From Azadirachta indica (Eukaryota > Streptophyta > Magnoliopsida > Sapindales > Meliaceae): a stretch of 64,000 nt of DNA. The stretch covers positions 15,599,087 through 15,663,086 of the forward strand of contig CM040447.1 in the NCBI GenBank assembly GCA_022749755.1. Reading direction: 5' to 3'. Positions 1 through 12,359 of this stretch are shown piece after piece. Position 1 is the first letter of the stretch; each line of letters opens with the position of its first letter. Position numbers and translations under genes: made by a program. The notes under the pieces were generated by a model. That model was not told the DNA's origin and made no database searches. It saw nothing but the letters and a program-made list of their open reading frames with translations.

Positions 1-175
1 TATGATATTGCTGTTGTTGTGGAAAGCTTTGGCAGTGACAGCTATTTATCATCGTTAAAACCTTTAGCGACAAAAATGGTGACGATGTTGTCACTAAAAC
101 TTTTAGTGACAAAATTTGGCACCTTTGGCAATGACTTGTGTTGTCGCTAAAAAAGTGTTTTTTTTTTCTTTTTGG
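1..175. repeat. Degenerate short inverted motifs, transposon-subterminal-like
   Basis: Short motifs of the type tagcgacaa and ttagtgacaaaa, in both orientations, recur several times in the first 170 bases. Such clusters are typical of subterminal regions of plant CACTA or Mutator-like DNA transposons. No terminal inverted repeat or transposase is visible, and the element would extend beyond the window edge. It ends where Tat gag-like sequence begins near 180. Confidence 0.35.
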
Positions 176-179
176 TAGG

Positions 180-1030
180 TGGACTTAAAGGAGAAAGGAG
201 CAAATAAAGATGCTGCTCAGGAATAGTTACCTAGATAAGTATATAAATCATATGCGAAGTGGTAAAGATAATACTGATCAGGGAAATTTTTAAGGGGACC
301 CTAAGTATAAGAGTTTGATATTATCTCAGGGGCCTACTCTAGCTGAAAGTTAAAATATGGCTAATAAAAATTACTCTAGATATTCTTTGTCGAATCTAAC
401 GACTGGTGCGCATATCATGAATATGCACATAGAAAAAAAGCCACAAATAGCTACAGTACCTATTATGTTCACTAATGAAGATAAAGTGAGTGTGAGCTAC
501 CCACAAAATGAAGCACTTGTAGTTACATTGGGTTTAGGACCTTTTAAGGTTAGTAAGATTCTAATAGACACAAGTAGCTCAACAGATATTATATTGAAGA
601 ACATATTGAATTCGATGAAATTAAGGACATAAGGCTAAGGTCGATAAGCACTACTTTGTACCAGTTTGTGGAGTCTTACATTCTCCTTGTTGGAACAGTG
701 TAGTTGCCAATGATAATAAGGAGTTTGCCATGCTAGAAAACCACAATGGTGGCATTCTAGGTGGTTGATCTAAAGATGGCTTGTTTTATAATCTTGAGAA
801 GGCCATTGCTAAGATTAATAAAGGCCTTAAAGAGCATCCATTAGTTGAGCTAAAGTTTAGGGTAGGTGATAGAATCGAAGTGGTTCGAGGAGAATTAAAG
901 GCAAACAAAAAGCTATTTTACGGTTTCCTCAAAGAGAATGTATTGTATCACCTTTCATCATTGGCAAGGAGACAGCTTGGGCACAACCATGGAGAATATC
1001 GAGCAAGAAAAAATTTTGTAAAAGTTGGAC
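180..1030 (+). pseudogene. Tat-A gag end, protease and protease-RT linker (remnant)
   Basis: Frame fragments resemble the end of Tat gag (KEKGANKDAAQE near 190) and then the retropepsin domain. The stretch NEALVVTLGLGPFKVSKILI precedes the catalytic site, which reads DTSSS where the family has DTGSS, so the flap-side glycine is lost. An 86-residue open piece at 781-1041 contains RGELKANKKLFYGFLK, similar to the linker between protease and RT in this lineage. Several stops break the frame. It cannot give an active protease. Confidence 0.6.
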
Positions 1031-1163
1031 AAGAAGTCTAGCCAAGAAGGAAGGAGGCCGACAATGAAGCCTGTTAAGAAATTGGAGAAGATGATCTTGG
1101 ACTAAAAAAATCCTAAGAAAGTGGCCAAGATTAGGTCATAGTTGCCAGATGCAGAAAAGGAAA

Positions 1164-2440
1164 AGTTCAGGGATTTTGAGAGAGCACGTAGATGCTTTTG
1201 CTTGGAAACGCAATGACATGTTGGGTATTAATCCCAAGATAATATCCACCGTCTTGCAACAAATCCTACTTCTAAGCATGTTAAGCAAAAAATAAAAGTT
1301 TTTAATTAGGATATATGGGGAGCAATTTAGGTGAAAGTTGATAAACTTTTAAAGGCAGGTTTCATTAAAGAAGTTCACTAGCTGTAATGGATTACCAATG
1401 TACTCATGATCAAGAAGTCTAACGGTAAATGGAGAATGTACGTGGACTTCACCGACTTGAATAAAGCCTGCCCTCGAGATAGATTTCTACTTCCAAGGAT
1501 AGATCAACTGGTGGACTCAACAATGGGTCACAAACTCTTGAGTTTCACGGATGCTTTCTCTAGCTATAATTAGATCAGGATACATTAACCTGATCAGGAA
1601 AAAATGGCTTTCATTACTGATCAAGGGTTATATTGCTATTAGGCAATGCCATTCGGGTTGAAGAATACTCAGGTCACCTTTCAGAGATTAGTTAGTCATA
1701 TGTTTAAGCCCTTGATCGGGCTTACAATAAAGGTGTATATAGAAGACATGATCACTAAATCAGTAAATATGTGTGATCACATACAATATCTGGTAGAGAA
1801 TTTCTCACTTTTGAGAAAGTATAAGATGAAGTTGAACTCTGACAAGTGCATAGACGACATGATCACTACATCGGTAACTATGTGTGATCATATATAATAT
1901 CTGGCAGAGAATTTCTTACTTTTGAGAAAGTATAACATGAAGTTCAACCCTGACAAGTGCACTTTTGGCATAAGCTCAAGAAAATTTTTAGGGTTCACGG
2001 TTAGTTAGCGAAGGACAGAGGCTAACCCCTAGAAGATAAAGGCAATTTTGGAGATGAAGTCGCCTTAGACGTTAAAGGAATTACAAAGCCTAACAAGGAG
2101 ATGGCAACATTGAATAGGTTTATCTCAAAAGCCACTGAAAAGTATTTCTAGTTTTTTTAAGTTATGAGAAAAGGGAAGCACATAAGCTAGATGAAAGAGT
2201 GTGAGGCAAGCTTCCAAAAGTTGAAGCAATACTTGGCAAATATGATATACCTGGTTAGCCCACAAAGTGGAGATGTTCTTTACTTGTACCTATTAGTTGC
2301 AAATCTTGTAGTGAGCTTGGTGCTGCTAAAAAAGGATCATGACAAAGTTCATGTACCAATTTACTACAGCAGCAATTCACTCCTTAATGCTAAAACTAGA
2401 TATTTGCCTCCTGAAAAGTGCATTAAATTGTGGTTTTGAC
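1164..2440 (+). pseudogene. Tat-A reverse transcriptase (remnant)
   Basis: RT blocks can be followed in order. DAFAWKRNDMLGINPK lies near 1190. WRMYVDFTDLNKACPRD lies near 1430. RIDQLVDSTMGHKLLSF lies near 1500. AMPFGLKNTQVTFQRL lies at 1640-1690. The catalytic box reads VYIEDM near 1735, with E where the first of the two aspartates belongs. The connection and start of the first RNase H (VPIYYSSNSLLNAKTRYLPP) lie near 2350-2410. At least ten in-frame stops are present. The catalytic region is tandemly duplicated (see 1742-1963). Confidence 0.85.
1742..1963 (+). repeat. 111-bp tandem duplication inside the Tat-A RT
   Basis: Two adjacent copies (1742-1852 and 1853-1963) begin gaagacatgatcacta and gacgacatgatcacta and stay alike throughout. 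Each covers the RT catalytic motif and the following helix region. The unit is 37 codons, so it would not have shifted the frame when it arose. The copies differ at scattered sites, so the duplication is not very recent. Confidence 0.85.
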
Positions 2441-2639
2441 ATATCAACCATTAAAACAGATTATTCACCAACCAGACCTTTAAGAGTGATTAGTGAAATG
2501 GATTGTGGAGATCAATGAATTTGACATTGATTACAAGCCACAAAATGTGATAAAATGGTGTGTAGAATTATCTGTAACAAAGGATTTAATGATGTGCCAA
2601 ATTGTGGAAATTACAACTGCTTAGGAAGAGGAGACTCTA

Positions 2640-4340
2640 TTTGACCAACCAGAAATAATCTGACCATAACAGTTGTATATTGATGATGCTTCAAACACAC
2701 AAGGAAGAGGAGTAAGGATCATCTTTATGGGACCAAATAATGTAAAGTTAGCTTATGCTCTTAGATTCGACTTAAGAGCAATGAACAACGAAGTTGAATA
2801 TGAGGTGTTATTAGCTGGTTTGAGTTAGTTAGTATGGACTACTTCGAGGCAAAAGGTGAATCAAGTCAATAGGCAATTTTAGACTTGGGAGAAAAGTATG
2901 CAATCCTATCCAGATAAGGCTCAGTAGTTAATGAGTAAAATGAAGAAAGTGAGTATAAAACAAGTTCTCTGATATGAAAGTACCCGAGCAGGTTTTTACC
3001 GGTTGGCATCCTTATTACAAGGTAAAATCCCTAGGTTTATACCGGTGGAACTCTTACCTTGTTAGAGTGTTGAACAGAAGAATTCTCCTACAGTGCTTAT
3101 AATAGAGAAAAGTACGGGATCAACTTAGATGGATCTAATTTAGAAGTACCTCTAGGAGGGAGAATTATCAAACGACAAGGAAACGGCCAAAAAAATAAAG
3201 AATAAGTCAGCTTGATATTTAATTATGGATGGAGTGTTATACAAAAGGTGGTTTGGATTTCCCTATCTTAGATGTTTATCACCAGATGAAGTAGATTATA
3301 TGCTGAGAAAGGCCTACATGGGAATTTGTGGAGATCATAAGGATCATGATGTGCTTAGCACATTGAGTGTTAAGGTGAAGATATTATTGGTCGACCTTGC
3401 ATCAAGATGCGATTTGAGTTGTAAGATCGTGTCAAAAATGTCAACTCCATGGCAATGTAGTTAGATAACTCCTTGAGAAGCTCACCACACTCCTCAACCC
3501 ATAGCCATTCGCATTATAGGGGCCTTTACCTACAGGTTGAGCTTAGATAAAGTACACAATTGTTACAATTGATTACTTCACTAAATGGGTGGAGGCGAAA
3601 CCTTTGGCAAAGATCACTGAAAAGAAGATCATGGCATTTGTATAGAAAAATCTGATCTACAGGTTTAGGATACCCCATGCCCCAGATTGTAGATAACTGG
3701 AAGTAGTTCAATAATAGTAATTTAAGTACATTCTGCTCTGAATTGAATATCGATCTCAGGCCTGTGAACCCAGCTCATCCAAAAACCGATGGGCAAGTGA
3801 AAATAGTGAATAAGATCATCAAAAAGGCTTTAAAGAATATATTAGATGATCATAAAAGGGCATGGATAGATGAATTGTCACAAGTATTGTGGGCATACAA
3901 GACCACAGGAAAATCATAACAGGAGAAACACTATATTCATTAGTGTTTGGCTTTGATGCGGTGATATCAACCAAGGTCGAGGTCCCCACATTTCGCATCA
4001 AGATGAGGTGGACAATGAAGAAAATATGTAGAATGATCTAGCTCTACTTAAGGAAAAAAGAGATAAGGTCTTGTTAAAGATGGCTGCGTTCCAACAAAAC
4101 GTGGTGAAGTACTATAATTAGAAAGTCTGCTCTAGGACAATAAAAAAAAGTGATTTGGTTCTTAGGAGAATCACCTTGAACATGAAGACGTTAGAAGAGG
4201 AAGCTCTTGGGGCAAACTAGGAAGGGCCTTATTAGGTCACCAGCATATTGAAGCCAGGGCTATATAAGTTGTAGTACTCAGATGGGAGAAAGGTGAAGAA
4301 GCAATGGAATGCATAAATGCGCAAGGTGTATTATCCTTAA
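2640..4340 (+). pseudogene. Tat-A archaeal-type RNase H and integrase (remnant)
   Basis: QLYIDDASNTQGRG near 2670 and the matching NNEVEYEVLLAGL near 2790 are the second RNase H of Tat elements. Integrase follows: DGVLYKRWFGFPYLRCL and ICGDHKDHD (3225-3360, zinc-binding region), then VTIDYFTKWVEAKPLAK near 3555-3610 for the catalytic core. The C-terminal part runs to about 4340, with the usual gypsy ending (LGPNWEGPY-like, decayed). Stops are frequent. No active enzyme can be made. Confidence 0.8.
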
Positions 4341-4489
4341 GTTTGAAAAATCTCATGATTATAATTCCCTTTGTGAATATCAATGAAACTTTGTTTCCCA
4401 TTCATTGTATTTTGCACCCAAGGATAAAGTTGGCAGGCGAATAACGTTCATTCTGCATAAAATGAAGCAACGCCCAGATTAAGAAAATA

Positions 4490-4920
4490 CCGATCTGAGA
4501 AGAAAACCCTAAAAAAACTAGCGACAACACTTATAAAAAAATATTGATTTGGTGAAGTTAGTAGCAGCGCTAGGTCAATAAAATACCTAGAAAGGTTGAT
4601 ATGTTGTGTAGATCAATAAAATATTGATCCGGTAAAGACAACAATAACACACCATGTTAAGAAGATATCGACCTGGAGAAGTTGGCAATAGGGCACCGGT
4701 CAAGAAAATATCAATAAGGTGCAATGTGGATATGATCAAAGGATTCAAAGAGATTCTCGTCAGGTCAATAAAATACAGATTTGGTGAGGTCACCAACAAC
4801 ACCCAGTCAAGAAAATACTGACTTGGAGAGGTTGGCAATAGGGCACTAATCATGAAAATATTAGTTATGTGTGATATAGATCTAACTTGAGGATTTGAAA
4901 AGATTCTCTAATTAGATCAA
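4490..4920 (+). repeat. Degenerate tandem repeat after Tat-A pol (130-150 bp unit)
   Basis: About three diverged copies of a unit containing gttggcaatagggcac and gtcaagaaaatat. The clearest pair starts at 4681 and 4831, period 150. An earlier partial copy begins near 4553. The block sits between the end of pol and the antisense gene. Tandem repeats in this untranslated region are a known property of Tat-lineage elements and can seed satellite DNA. Confidence 0.7.
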
Positions 4921-5220
4921 GGTTATTTTGATTATTGCATTACTTTAGGATATTTCAAGCGATAAAATATAGTTTGAAATTTATTTTAAGTTTTAGCTCA
5001 AGGTTTAAGTACCACTAATAAGAAAACAAAGTTTATATTGCTCTAAATAAACATTTTGAGATGAGGTCAAAACAAAGATTCATATAACTTGCAAAATATT
5101 AAATAAGTTACATACATGAACTGAAATAGAAATAAGTTCAGTGAAATTTATATACATAATCTATGTGACCAAATTTAGTTTGAGTTCAAAAAATTGAAGC
5201 CAAGTAAACAGATCAATTGC

Positions 5221-8050
5221 TTACTCCTCATTCTTTTCCTTAAGACTCTTAGCTTGAGGCAGCTTCACCTCAAGAGAGGTACAACCTAGAGCTTTGTAAA
5301 TGTAGTCAATGTTGTACTCTGGGTCCTTGAGGCGAAGAATCTTGTAAACAATGTCCACCCTTTCATCAACTCCTTCATTGTGAGCCTTTAAGACATATTC
5401 CTCTATAGCAGTCAATTGCTTCCTCAGCTAGAACTTCTGAATGCTCAAATTCAATGTTGTAGCCTTTAGCTTGGAGCGTTCCTAACTCCTTTTTCTTCTT
5501 TTCCTCTTCTTTGAGAGCTAAACCTCAATATGCTCCCAACCCTTCTTAGCGTCATCATCCTTTTTCCTAAGTTGTTATTTTCTTCTTTGGGCTAAAAAAT
5601 GGTCTCTCAAGTCAAAGCAATGGCAAAAGAGTTTCCTTTGGCTTGCTCTTTATAGAGGGGAAGACCATCAACAATATGCATAAGGAAAAAAGACTAGGTC
5701 AAGGAAAAAGAAAGGAAAATTCAAGAACCATAAGAAAATGAGGGAACTAAGATTATACTTGATAGCCCATTTAGACAAAAGGTTAAATGCCTCCTCTATG
5801 GACTTGTTCTCAATGGTGTCAGAAATGGCTGGCGTAATTATTGCAGGCAGATCATTAATGGTCGGGGTCAAGTGCTTGAAGTTATCATTTTCTTGATCAA
5901 AAAATCCTTAGGAAATAGTTTGCAACATCTCTTCCCTAACTTGGAGGCTAATAGCTTTATTCTCTTTAGTAGGGTAAACTCAGTTGAATCCTCCTCCTTC
6001 TCAATCTAATCATAAAGCCTTTTCCCTGGTACTTCAACCCCTTTGTTTCGAGCCTTTGTTGAATGTTCCCTTTATCTTTTAGAGCTGGCAAGGTCTTAGA
6101 GCTACCAGATTTAGGTAGAACTTTTTTGGTCTGGTTAGAGAGGGCACCTTTGGAGGTTTGGCCCGACTCTATTTTTCACTTTGCTATTTTTAACTTGTTA
6201 AGCAAAGCTTGCAGGTTGGCAGAAGAACCATTTTTAGGAGAAGAACCTTTCCTAACTTGCTTTAAAGTCGTTTTTCCTACAAGAAGAAATAGAACATTTT
6301 AAAGAATTTAAAAAATCCCGAATTTCAAATAAGCCCAGGGGGGAAATTATTTTTTCTTGTTTTGGCCTTGTGTTTGGCAGCAAGAAGTTCACCGTGAGTT
6401 AGGGCAATAGCTACAGCCAATGGCTAACTAGCACGTCGGAGGAAAGTAAGTTTCTTTAGTCTGCAGTGCCAGCCCTTCTAATAGCAATCCGTTCTAGTGA
6501 AATATCGCCAATGGAAGGAACTTTCCCCCAGAGCGCAACTAAGAAAAGAAACAAATAAATAATTAGAGCACCAAAGATTTTAGCAGGAAAAAAAGTTTTG
6601 GTGGAAAATTGTGCTTACCCTCACTATTGAAAATAGTTGGCACACAACCACCAGTACCCAAACCTTAAAGTAACTAATCCCAGTTTCCTCTTACAAAAAA
6701 TAATTTGTGTTTCCAGCTCTTATTACAGGTTTGAGCGCCAATCACAATCTTCTTGGTCTTTGGTCGTGACCGAAGGTAATAAAACCTGGGGTTAGTTTTC
6801 AAGTTCTTCTTTAGCATATATGTATATCTAATTTCCTTGATGCTTAGAGCAGGATTTCCAACAATGGCCTAAATTACAAAAAGTTTACTAATAACCTGCC
6901 TTTATGTTTAGATGGTAGGATGGGATGTCAAAGAAACAGAAAAGTCGAGTGAAATACTCTTGGATGGGCAACTTAAGCCCGAAGGGAAACAATTATTCGT
7001 GCAGGGCTATCTGACTCTCTCTTAGCTCACGATTAGGAAGTCTAAGAGTGATATCGTTAGGAATTTAGTACATTTTCTTGTAGGCTTTGAGGTCAGAAAG
7101 GGTAATTGTAGAAGTGAAGCAATCCACCTCGTACGGTCTAGCTTTCTTAGCTAGTTCAGGGATGCTCTCATCATCATCACTCTCAATAATCTTATCATCA
7201 TCATCTCCATGCTAAATATCATCATCATTGCTCCCTGTCCTAGAAGAGGTGACCTAAAGCTTCTGATTTGTTTGCTCCACACCCCGAGGAGCACCTGCAG
7301 AGTTAACGGTTGCATCATCATTGTATTGAGTGGTGAGCCTATCTATCAGGTTATCAAGATTTTGGAAAACATCTTGATCTACAGTCTCGGATCTGTTGAG
7401 TTCCATATATTCCTGCATGTCAGTAAAAAAACTATAAAAAATGACTATGGTTTCGAATGGTTTAGTCTTGGTGTTTCTAGTCTCAGAGTATTGTATTATG
7501 GAAGTTTCACCAGAGGTTTTCTCCTCAGTATACGAGTAAACTACCTTAGAGGGATGGCTATCTTAAATGGGATTTCACCGTATATAAGTAAATAATTGTG
7601 CCTAATAGAGGGGGCAATCTATTCCATGCCTCCATAATAAATGACTTGAGAAAAGATATTGATGAATTGTTGGAAGGTGCCATGCAACCTAATTCATGCA
7701 AGTAACCCAGTTACTAAAGGGAAGAGTCCTAAAGCAACCCCACCTAAGACCATATCAAAGCAAGGGTGATATTTTTAGGTTAGTTTCTTTGTGCAACTAT
7801 GGTCTACATTGATAACCATTTTTTCAAACACTTTCTATGCCTTAAGATGTGATTTAAATGTAAGTTTTGAAAACCCAAAAAACAACAAAACTTTCCAAAA
7901 CACAAATATATAATCCCAATGTCGAAATGTCTACAAAGCCTCAAAATAAGCTAAAGGATAAACAACCATTTTCCTCGAACAAAAAGCAGAAGAAATCAAA
8001 CAATTTGTAGGATTTTTCGAAGAGTTATAGAAAAATAAAAGAATAAAGCA
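5221..8050 (-). pseudogene. Tat-A antisense gene, Transposase_28-like (remnant)
   Basis: Read on the minus strand, a decayed protein starts somewhere above 7200. Around 7140-6640 it carries RPYEVDCFTSTITLSDLKAY, then IPNDITLRLPNRELRESQ and LFPFGLKLPIQEYFTRLF. This matches the N-terminal domain of plant proteins listed as putative gypsy-type transposon (Transposase_28). The tail, open at 5415-5221, has the stretch LKDPEYNIDYIYKALGC. Tat-C has a closely similar tail (DPNYDFSPICKALGC at 32331-32023). A GT-AG-like break around 5760-5660 suggests an intron. Antisense extra ORFs after pol are known in Tat elements, with function unknown. Stops make this copy dead. The exact 5' end is not determined. 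Confidence 0.6.
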
Positions 8051-9480
8051 TGCTAGAAAACCAAAAAGAGAGTAAAGAACGAAAAGCCTCACCAATTAGT
8101 TGGCGAAAATGATATCAGCGAGATATGAAATCTAAAAGCAACGATTTAGTTGGCGACAATGAGAACGGTGGTAGCCTCAACAACAACGTCAACGATATAG
8201 AGTTTGCAACATTTGAAAGAAGTTTAGTGAAAATGGGTAAATGAAGAAGGCACGGATTTATACCAAAGCAAGATTTAATCCAGACTGTCCAAAATTGAAA
8301 GGCTTAGGTGCATCGTGGAAAAAATTTTAATATGAAATGATAGTTGGGAAGTGATATCGAATGTGGCCTAATTACATGCTAACATGTGGCAAGAACTTGA
8401 AAAATGGAAAAGCAACTCGTGATGAGGTTCACTGTTGGTAGCCATCCAACGTTTCCTGAGGCCTCGATACTTGTGATATTAAAAGGCCACCAATTTTCCA
8501 AAAATCTGAAGAGGCACCGTTAAGTTCAGGTATAGTCAGACTTGACATGAAAGAATAATTCATTTTTAAGTAAAATAACATTTAATTAGAAATTCGCGGG
8601 CTTTATGTTTGGGAAAATACCTAAATCCAGCACATGTAACATTGGACAAGAATGCATTCACATGGTTGGCAAAAACTTCGCTTGGGAACAGGTATTGATA
8701 CAAGGACCAAGGTGGAGGATCCTAAACTAGAGGATACACTAATGCCTCATTAGGGTTCATGGTCGGGCAAAAAATGCAGTCCAAGTCGGGTGATAAAATA
8801 CAACCTAACCAGAGATGATGGAGATAATGGAAACCAACCACAAGCTTTACCTAGTAACCATCCACCATCCTACCGTCAATCATGGGTGGTTATAGCCAGA
8901 AATAACTTCCAAACGATTGGTTCCTGAAATTATAAAATCCTGAAGATTTGAGAAACAAGGTACACACATTCCTCAAAGGCAAAACTCCACCAAATTTGCA
9001 AGTCAATTACATTATATTTCTCCTAACACTTTGCTAACTTAAGCATCGGAGATCATACGTCATGGAGATTGGCTATACTCTAATTTTTGTTGTGTTATAG
9101 GTGAGGAAGCTTTCTTAGAGGGTTAGAAGATTTGAAATTTGTTGTTTAAGGTCGAAGAGAGCAAATTTTCGGCATCAACAATAATTAATAGTTCATTATA
9201 AGATATTAAAATCCCGGAAGAGTAAGTGTGATTCCAACTCAAAGCTAAGAGAAGATTATAATTATTGTTTGGTTGGGATCAGTAAAAGGAAGAAAGTTCA
9301 AAGGATACAATATTTGAAAAAGAAAAATTATGCCTTTATTTTCCTTGAGCTTCTCAGGAAACAAACAGAAGAAACAAAAAAAAAAAAAAAAGGCTACAGA
9401 GCTGACCCGGATAATGAATATTTGGCGTGAAAATATGGGAGGGAACGTGAAAATGAGGGTTTAAGTATAGGAATTTATTT
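8051..9480. other. No gene seen; possible LTR/promoter side of Tat-A
   Basis: No coding sequence is supported here. On the minus strand a TATA-like box (tataaat) lies at 8256-8263, pointing toward the antisense gene. The stretch may be part of the 3' LTR of Tat-A, but I found no partner LTR in the window and no clear TG/CA boundary. Confidence 0.35.
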
Positions 9481-9540
9481 TGGAAGGAGATATATTTGTT
9501 CACCTTCGATTCAGTCACCTCCGATTCCGTCGTTCCGTCG

Positions 9541-9976
9541 ATTCAGTCAAGATCGCTGGTGTCGTTGCTGGGCTACAATTAGAGCGATATTTGCGAAGTG
9601 AGCTATTGATCCAAGAGCATGTAAATGGCATGAGGAATAGCCCAACATGCTTTGTAAATGGCTAGGCGGGCAAATGTGTATTCCGTCGAATCAGTCAAGT
9701 TCGCTGGTGTCGTTGCTGGGCTACAATTAGAGTGATATTTGCGAAGTGAGCCATTGATCCAAGAGCATGTAAATGGCATGAGGAATAGCCCAACATGCTT
9801 TGTAAATGGCTAGGCGGGCAAATGTGTATTCCGTCGAATCAGTCAAGTTCGCTGGTGTCGTTGCTGGGCTACAATTAGAGTGATATTTGCGAAGTGCGCT
9901 ATTGATCCAAGAGCATGTAAATGGCATGAGGAACAGCCCAACATGCTTTGTAAATGGCTAGGCGGGCAAATGTGTA
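9541..9976 (+). repeat. 148-bp tandem repeat, three near-identical copies
   Basis: Copies start at 9541, 9689 and 9837 with attcagtcaag/aatcagtcaag. The last stops near 9976, where cloned-like identity ends abruptly. They differ by only a few bases, so the array is recent. The unit is not GC-poor like its surroundings and looks like transcribed leader or exon sequence. 148 is not a multiple of three, so a reading frame would shift between copies. No known protein domain is recognised in any frame. Past the third copy a 77-residue frame continues to 10113 but has no recognised similarity. Confidence 0.85.
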
Positions 9977-9978
9977 TG

Positions 9979-11190
9979 GCTGTTGTAGGATTCATCCATC
10001 GCCTTTTGGTTGAAGACACAGATTCCAGAAGAAAATTTGATAGTAATTCTTTCAATTTGGAATTTATTTTTTTATTTATTATTTTGATATATTTTTTATT
10101 TCTTTTAATTTAAACTTTATTTTTGATTTATCTTATCTTTTTATAGATTTTTTCTTTCAATTTGAAATTAATCTTTTCAGATTTTTCTTATCTTTTCATG
10201 TATTTTTCATTAGGTTATTTTATTTTGTAAGTGTGATTTACTAAAATATAGAAATGTCCCTAAGAACATGAATTTAAATAGTAATAAATATAGATAATTT
10301 TGTAATTTTACAATTATTTTATTATATATAAAATCAAAATAGTTGTTGATAGGGTCCATTACATCACATGGGACTCATTTATTTAATTAATAAGTCATTT
10401 AAGGTTATTTTAATAAAAATACTCTAAAAAAACCATTTGACCAATATTCAAACTAACATATAGATGTAATGGGATGTTTTTAAAAATATAAGAGGGTATT
10501 GAGATAGTAGACTAAATTAGAGGGGGTTACCGTTATAAAATTACAAAATAAACCTGTTTATACAGTGAAAGAAACTAAAAATGTGGCAAAGACAGAATGG
10601 CTAAAAGATTATAAATACAATGTTCAATTCTATATGGTATTTTAAATTAATTTACACCATTCTATTTGGGGAGAACATCTAATACCTTACTTTTAAACAC
10701 TAATTAAACTAATAATTTGAACCGAACCAGTGATTTGAACTTGTTTTGATCAAATTATTGTACTTTGAACAAATTCAAATACGGGACATAAATAAAATGT
10801 ATCAATATGTTTGCCATTGCACCAAATGTATTTTTACAGTAAATTATCTAATTTTTAATAAATAAGCCTTAGAAAATATATATAATAATTTTTTTAATAT
10901 AAAAAATTATAATTCTAAAATAATTTTAAAATAATTCGAATTTAAAATTATTATTATCATTAAATTATAAAAATTTTTAAATTAAATTTAAAATCAATAA
11001 TAATTTCAGAATAATTTTATTTTTTATAATAAATTAGATTTATTTTCTTGAGATATTATCATATTCTTTCTTGAGGTTTGACACTTGCCTCTATTATGAT
11101 AACTTTAAGGACAAAAATATAAATGTAATAAGATTTGGTTATTGTTTTATTTTCTAAACAAACTCGTTAAAAAATGATGATTTGCAATTT
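9979..11190. other. AT-rich intergenic DNA, no gene seen
   Basis: Long stretches of A/T with no supported coding region. The part at about 10861-11060 contains diverged pieces of the AT-rich unit that forms the array at 12360-12740. Confidence 0.6.
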
Positions 11191-11194
11191 AAAA

Positions 11195-12160
11195 ACTTTT
11201 CTAGATATAATCAAAGCACTACCCATGAAAGAGAGAGCTAATATATTCAATAAAGTGAAAAAAGATGGTAGAAATTTAAGCATATTTGACTTGAATTTCT
11301 CATGGCTTCATGAACAATGGGAAATGAGAAAGATACTGCTTTGAAACTAGAGGAAGCATATGAAATCTTGGAAGAGTGAAGGAAGCACATGAAATGTTGA
11401 CGAACAGTAAAAAAGATTCTATGAAACCTTTATTTATATACTGTTGTTATGGGTGGACTTTGTAAAATGGACAGGTCAAACAAAGCAATGCAATTACTTA
11501 ATGAAGTTACGGAGAGTAGATTGGCACTAAGTGCGGTACGTTTAACACTTTTTCAGATGGGTATTGTAAAGAAGGGAAGCCAATGAAAGGTACCTACGCA
11601 TTAAAGCTTACAAAGAAAAGCAATTGTAAATCTAATAATATCAGTTATAGCACATTATCGAATGGGTCGTTGAAAATTTGAAATGGGAGAAATAAGGCTA
11701 GCATTGAGAACTCATAACGAAATACTGAAGTTTGCTTTTGTGGTAGATGAGAGAATAATGAATTCTCCGTTAAGAAGGTTATGCATGAGGTCATGGGAAG
11801 AAAAGAACTTGTCTGAAAATATCTATCAACTGTTTGAGAAAATGAGTAAGAAAATTTCCGTCAGCGACCCTTGTGATCCAGTTAGTATGAGAAAGAGAAC
11901 CAATGAGGCTTTGATCCAATTATAATATATGATTGAAATGGGTTCTCAGACGATCACCTTTAACAATGCGAGTCAGGCACTTTGTAGGGATAGAAAGATT
12001 GACGAGGCATTGTCGCTCCTATTTCTCATGTATGACAGCCTGATTAAGACGTTAGATCAACTAGAAAGGTTCATCGATGCAAGCATTGCATGCGGTCAAT
12101 CATTGAATCAAGGTGTATTTTAACATAGGAAGCCATAAGATATACTCTTGGGAAAAAGTT
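11195..12160 (+). pseudogene. Pentatricopeptide-repeat (PPR) protein gene, broken
   Basis: Plus-strand pieces in shifting frames show PPR-type helices: MGGLCKMDRSNKAMQLLNEV near 11450, then TFNTFSDGYCKEGKP. In another frame from 11683 come IRLALRTHNEILKFAFVVDE and MNSPLRRLCMRSWEEKNL. From 11929 come ITFNNASQALCRDRKIDEA and IDASIACGQSLNQGVF. The order matches the C-terminal half of a P-class PPR protein, a family of organellar RNA-binding proteins with 35-residue repeats. Several stops and frameshifts occur and the N-terminal half is missing or unrecognisable. It is a relic with no product expected. Confidence 0.75.
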
Positions 12161-12359
12161 GTCCAGCAACTATCTTTATCTGATTGGGAAATAAGAATTA
12201 TCAAGTATGAACACTTGACAAACCCATTTCTTTTTCACTGTTAGCTACCTTAGAGTCAATTGGAGGCATTATAATAAATTTATTATTTTGATTTAGTTGA
12301 CTAATAGTTTAGAAGAGGTAAGTGATAATATTATCAATTCTTTTTATCAAATTGATACA

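Larger units (their letters stand above)
180..8250 (+). mobile_element. Tat-A: decayed Ty3/gypsy retrotransposon, Tat lineage
   Basis: On the plus strand, end of gag, protease, reverse transcriptase, RNase H, a second archaeal-type RNase H and integrase follow in gypsy order (about 180-4340). After them come a tandem-repeat block (about 4490-4920) and an antisense gene (about 8050-5221, minus strand). A second RNase H plus an antisense extra ORF after pol is the Tat pattern. Every coding part has many stops and frameshifts, so the element is long dead. The 5' LTR lies outside the window or is lost, and I could not delimit a 3' LTR. It may lie in 8050-9480. Confidence 0.8.
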
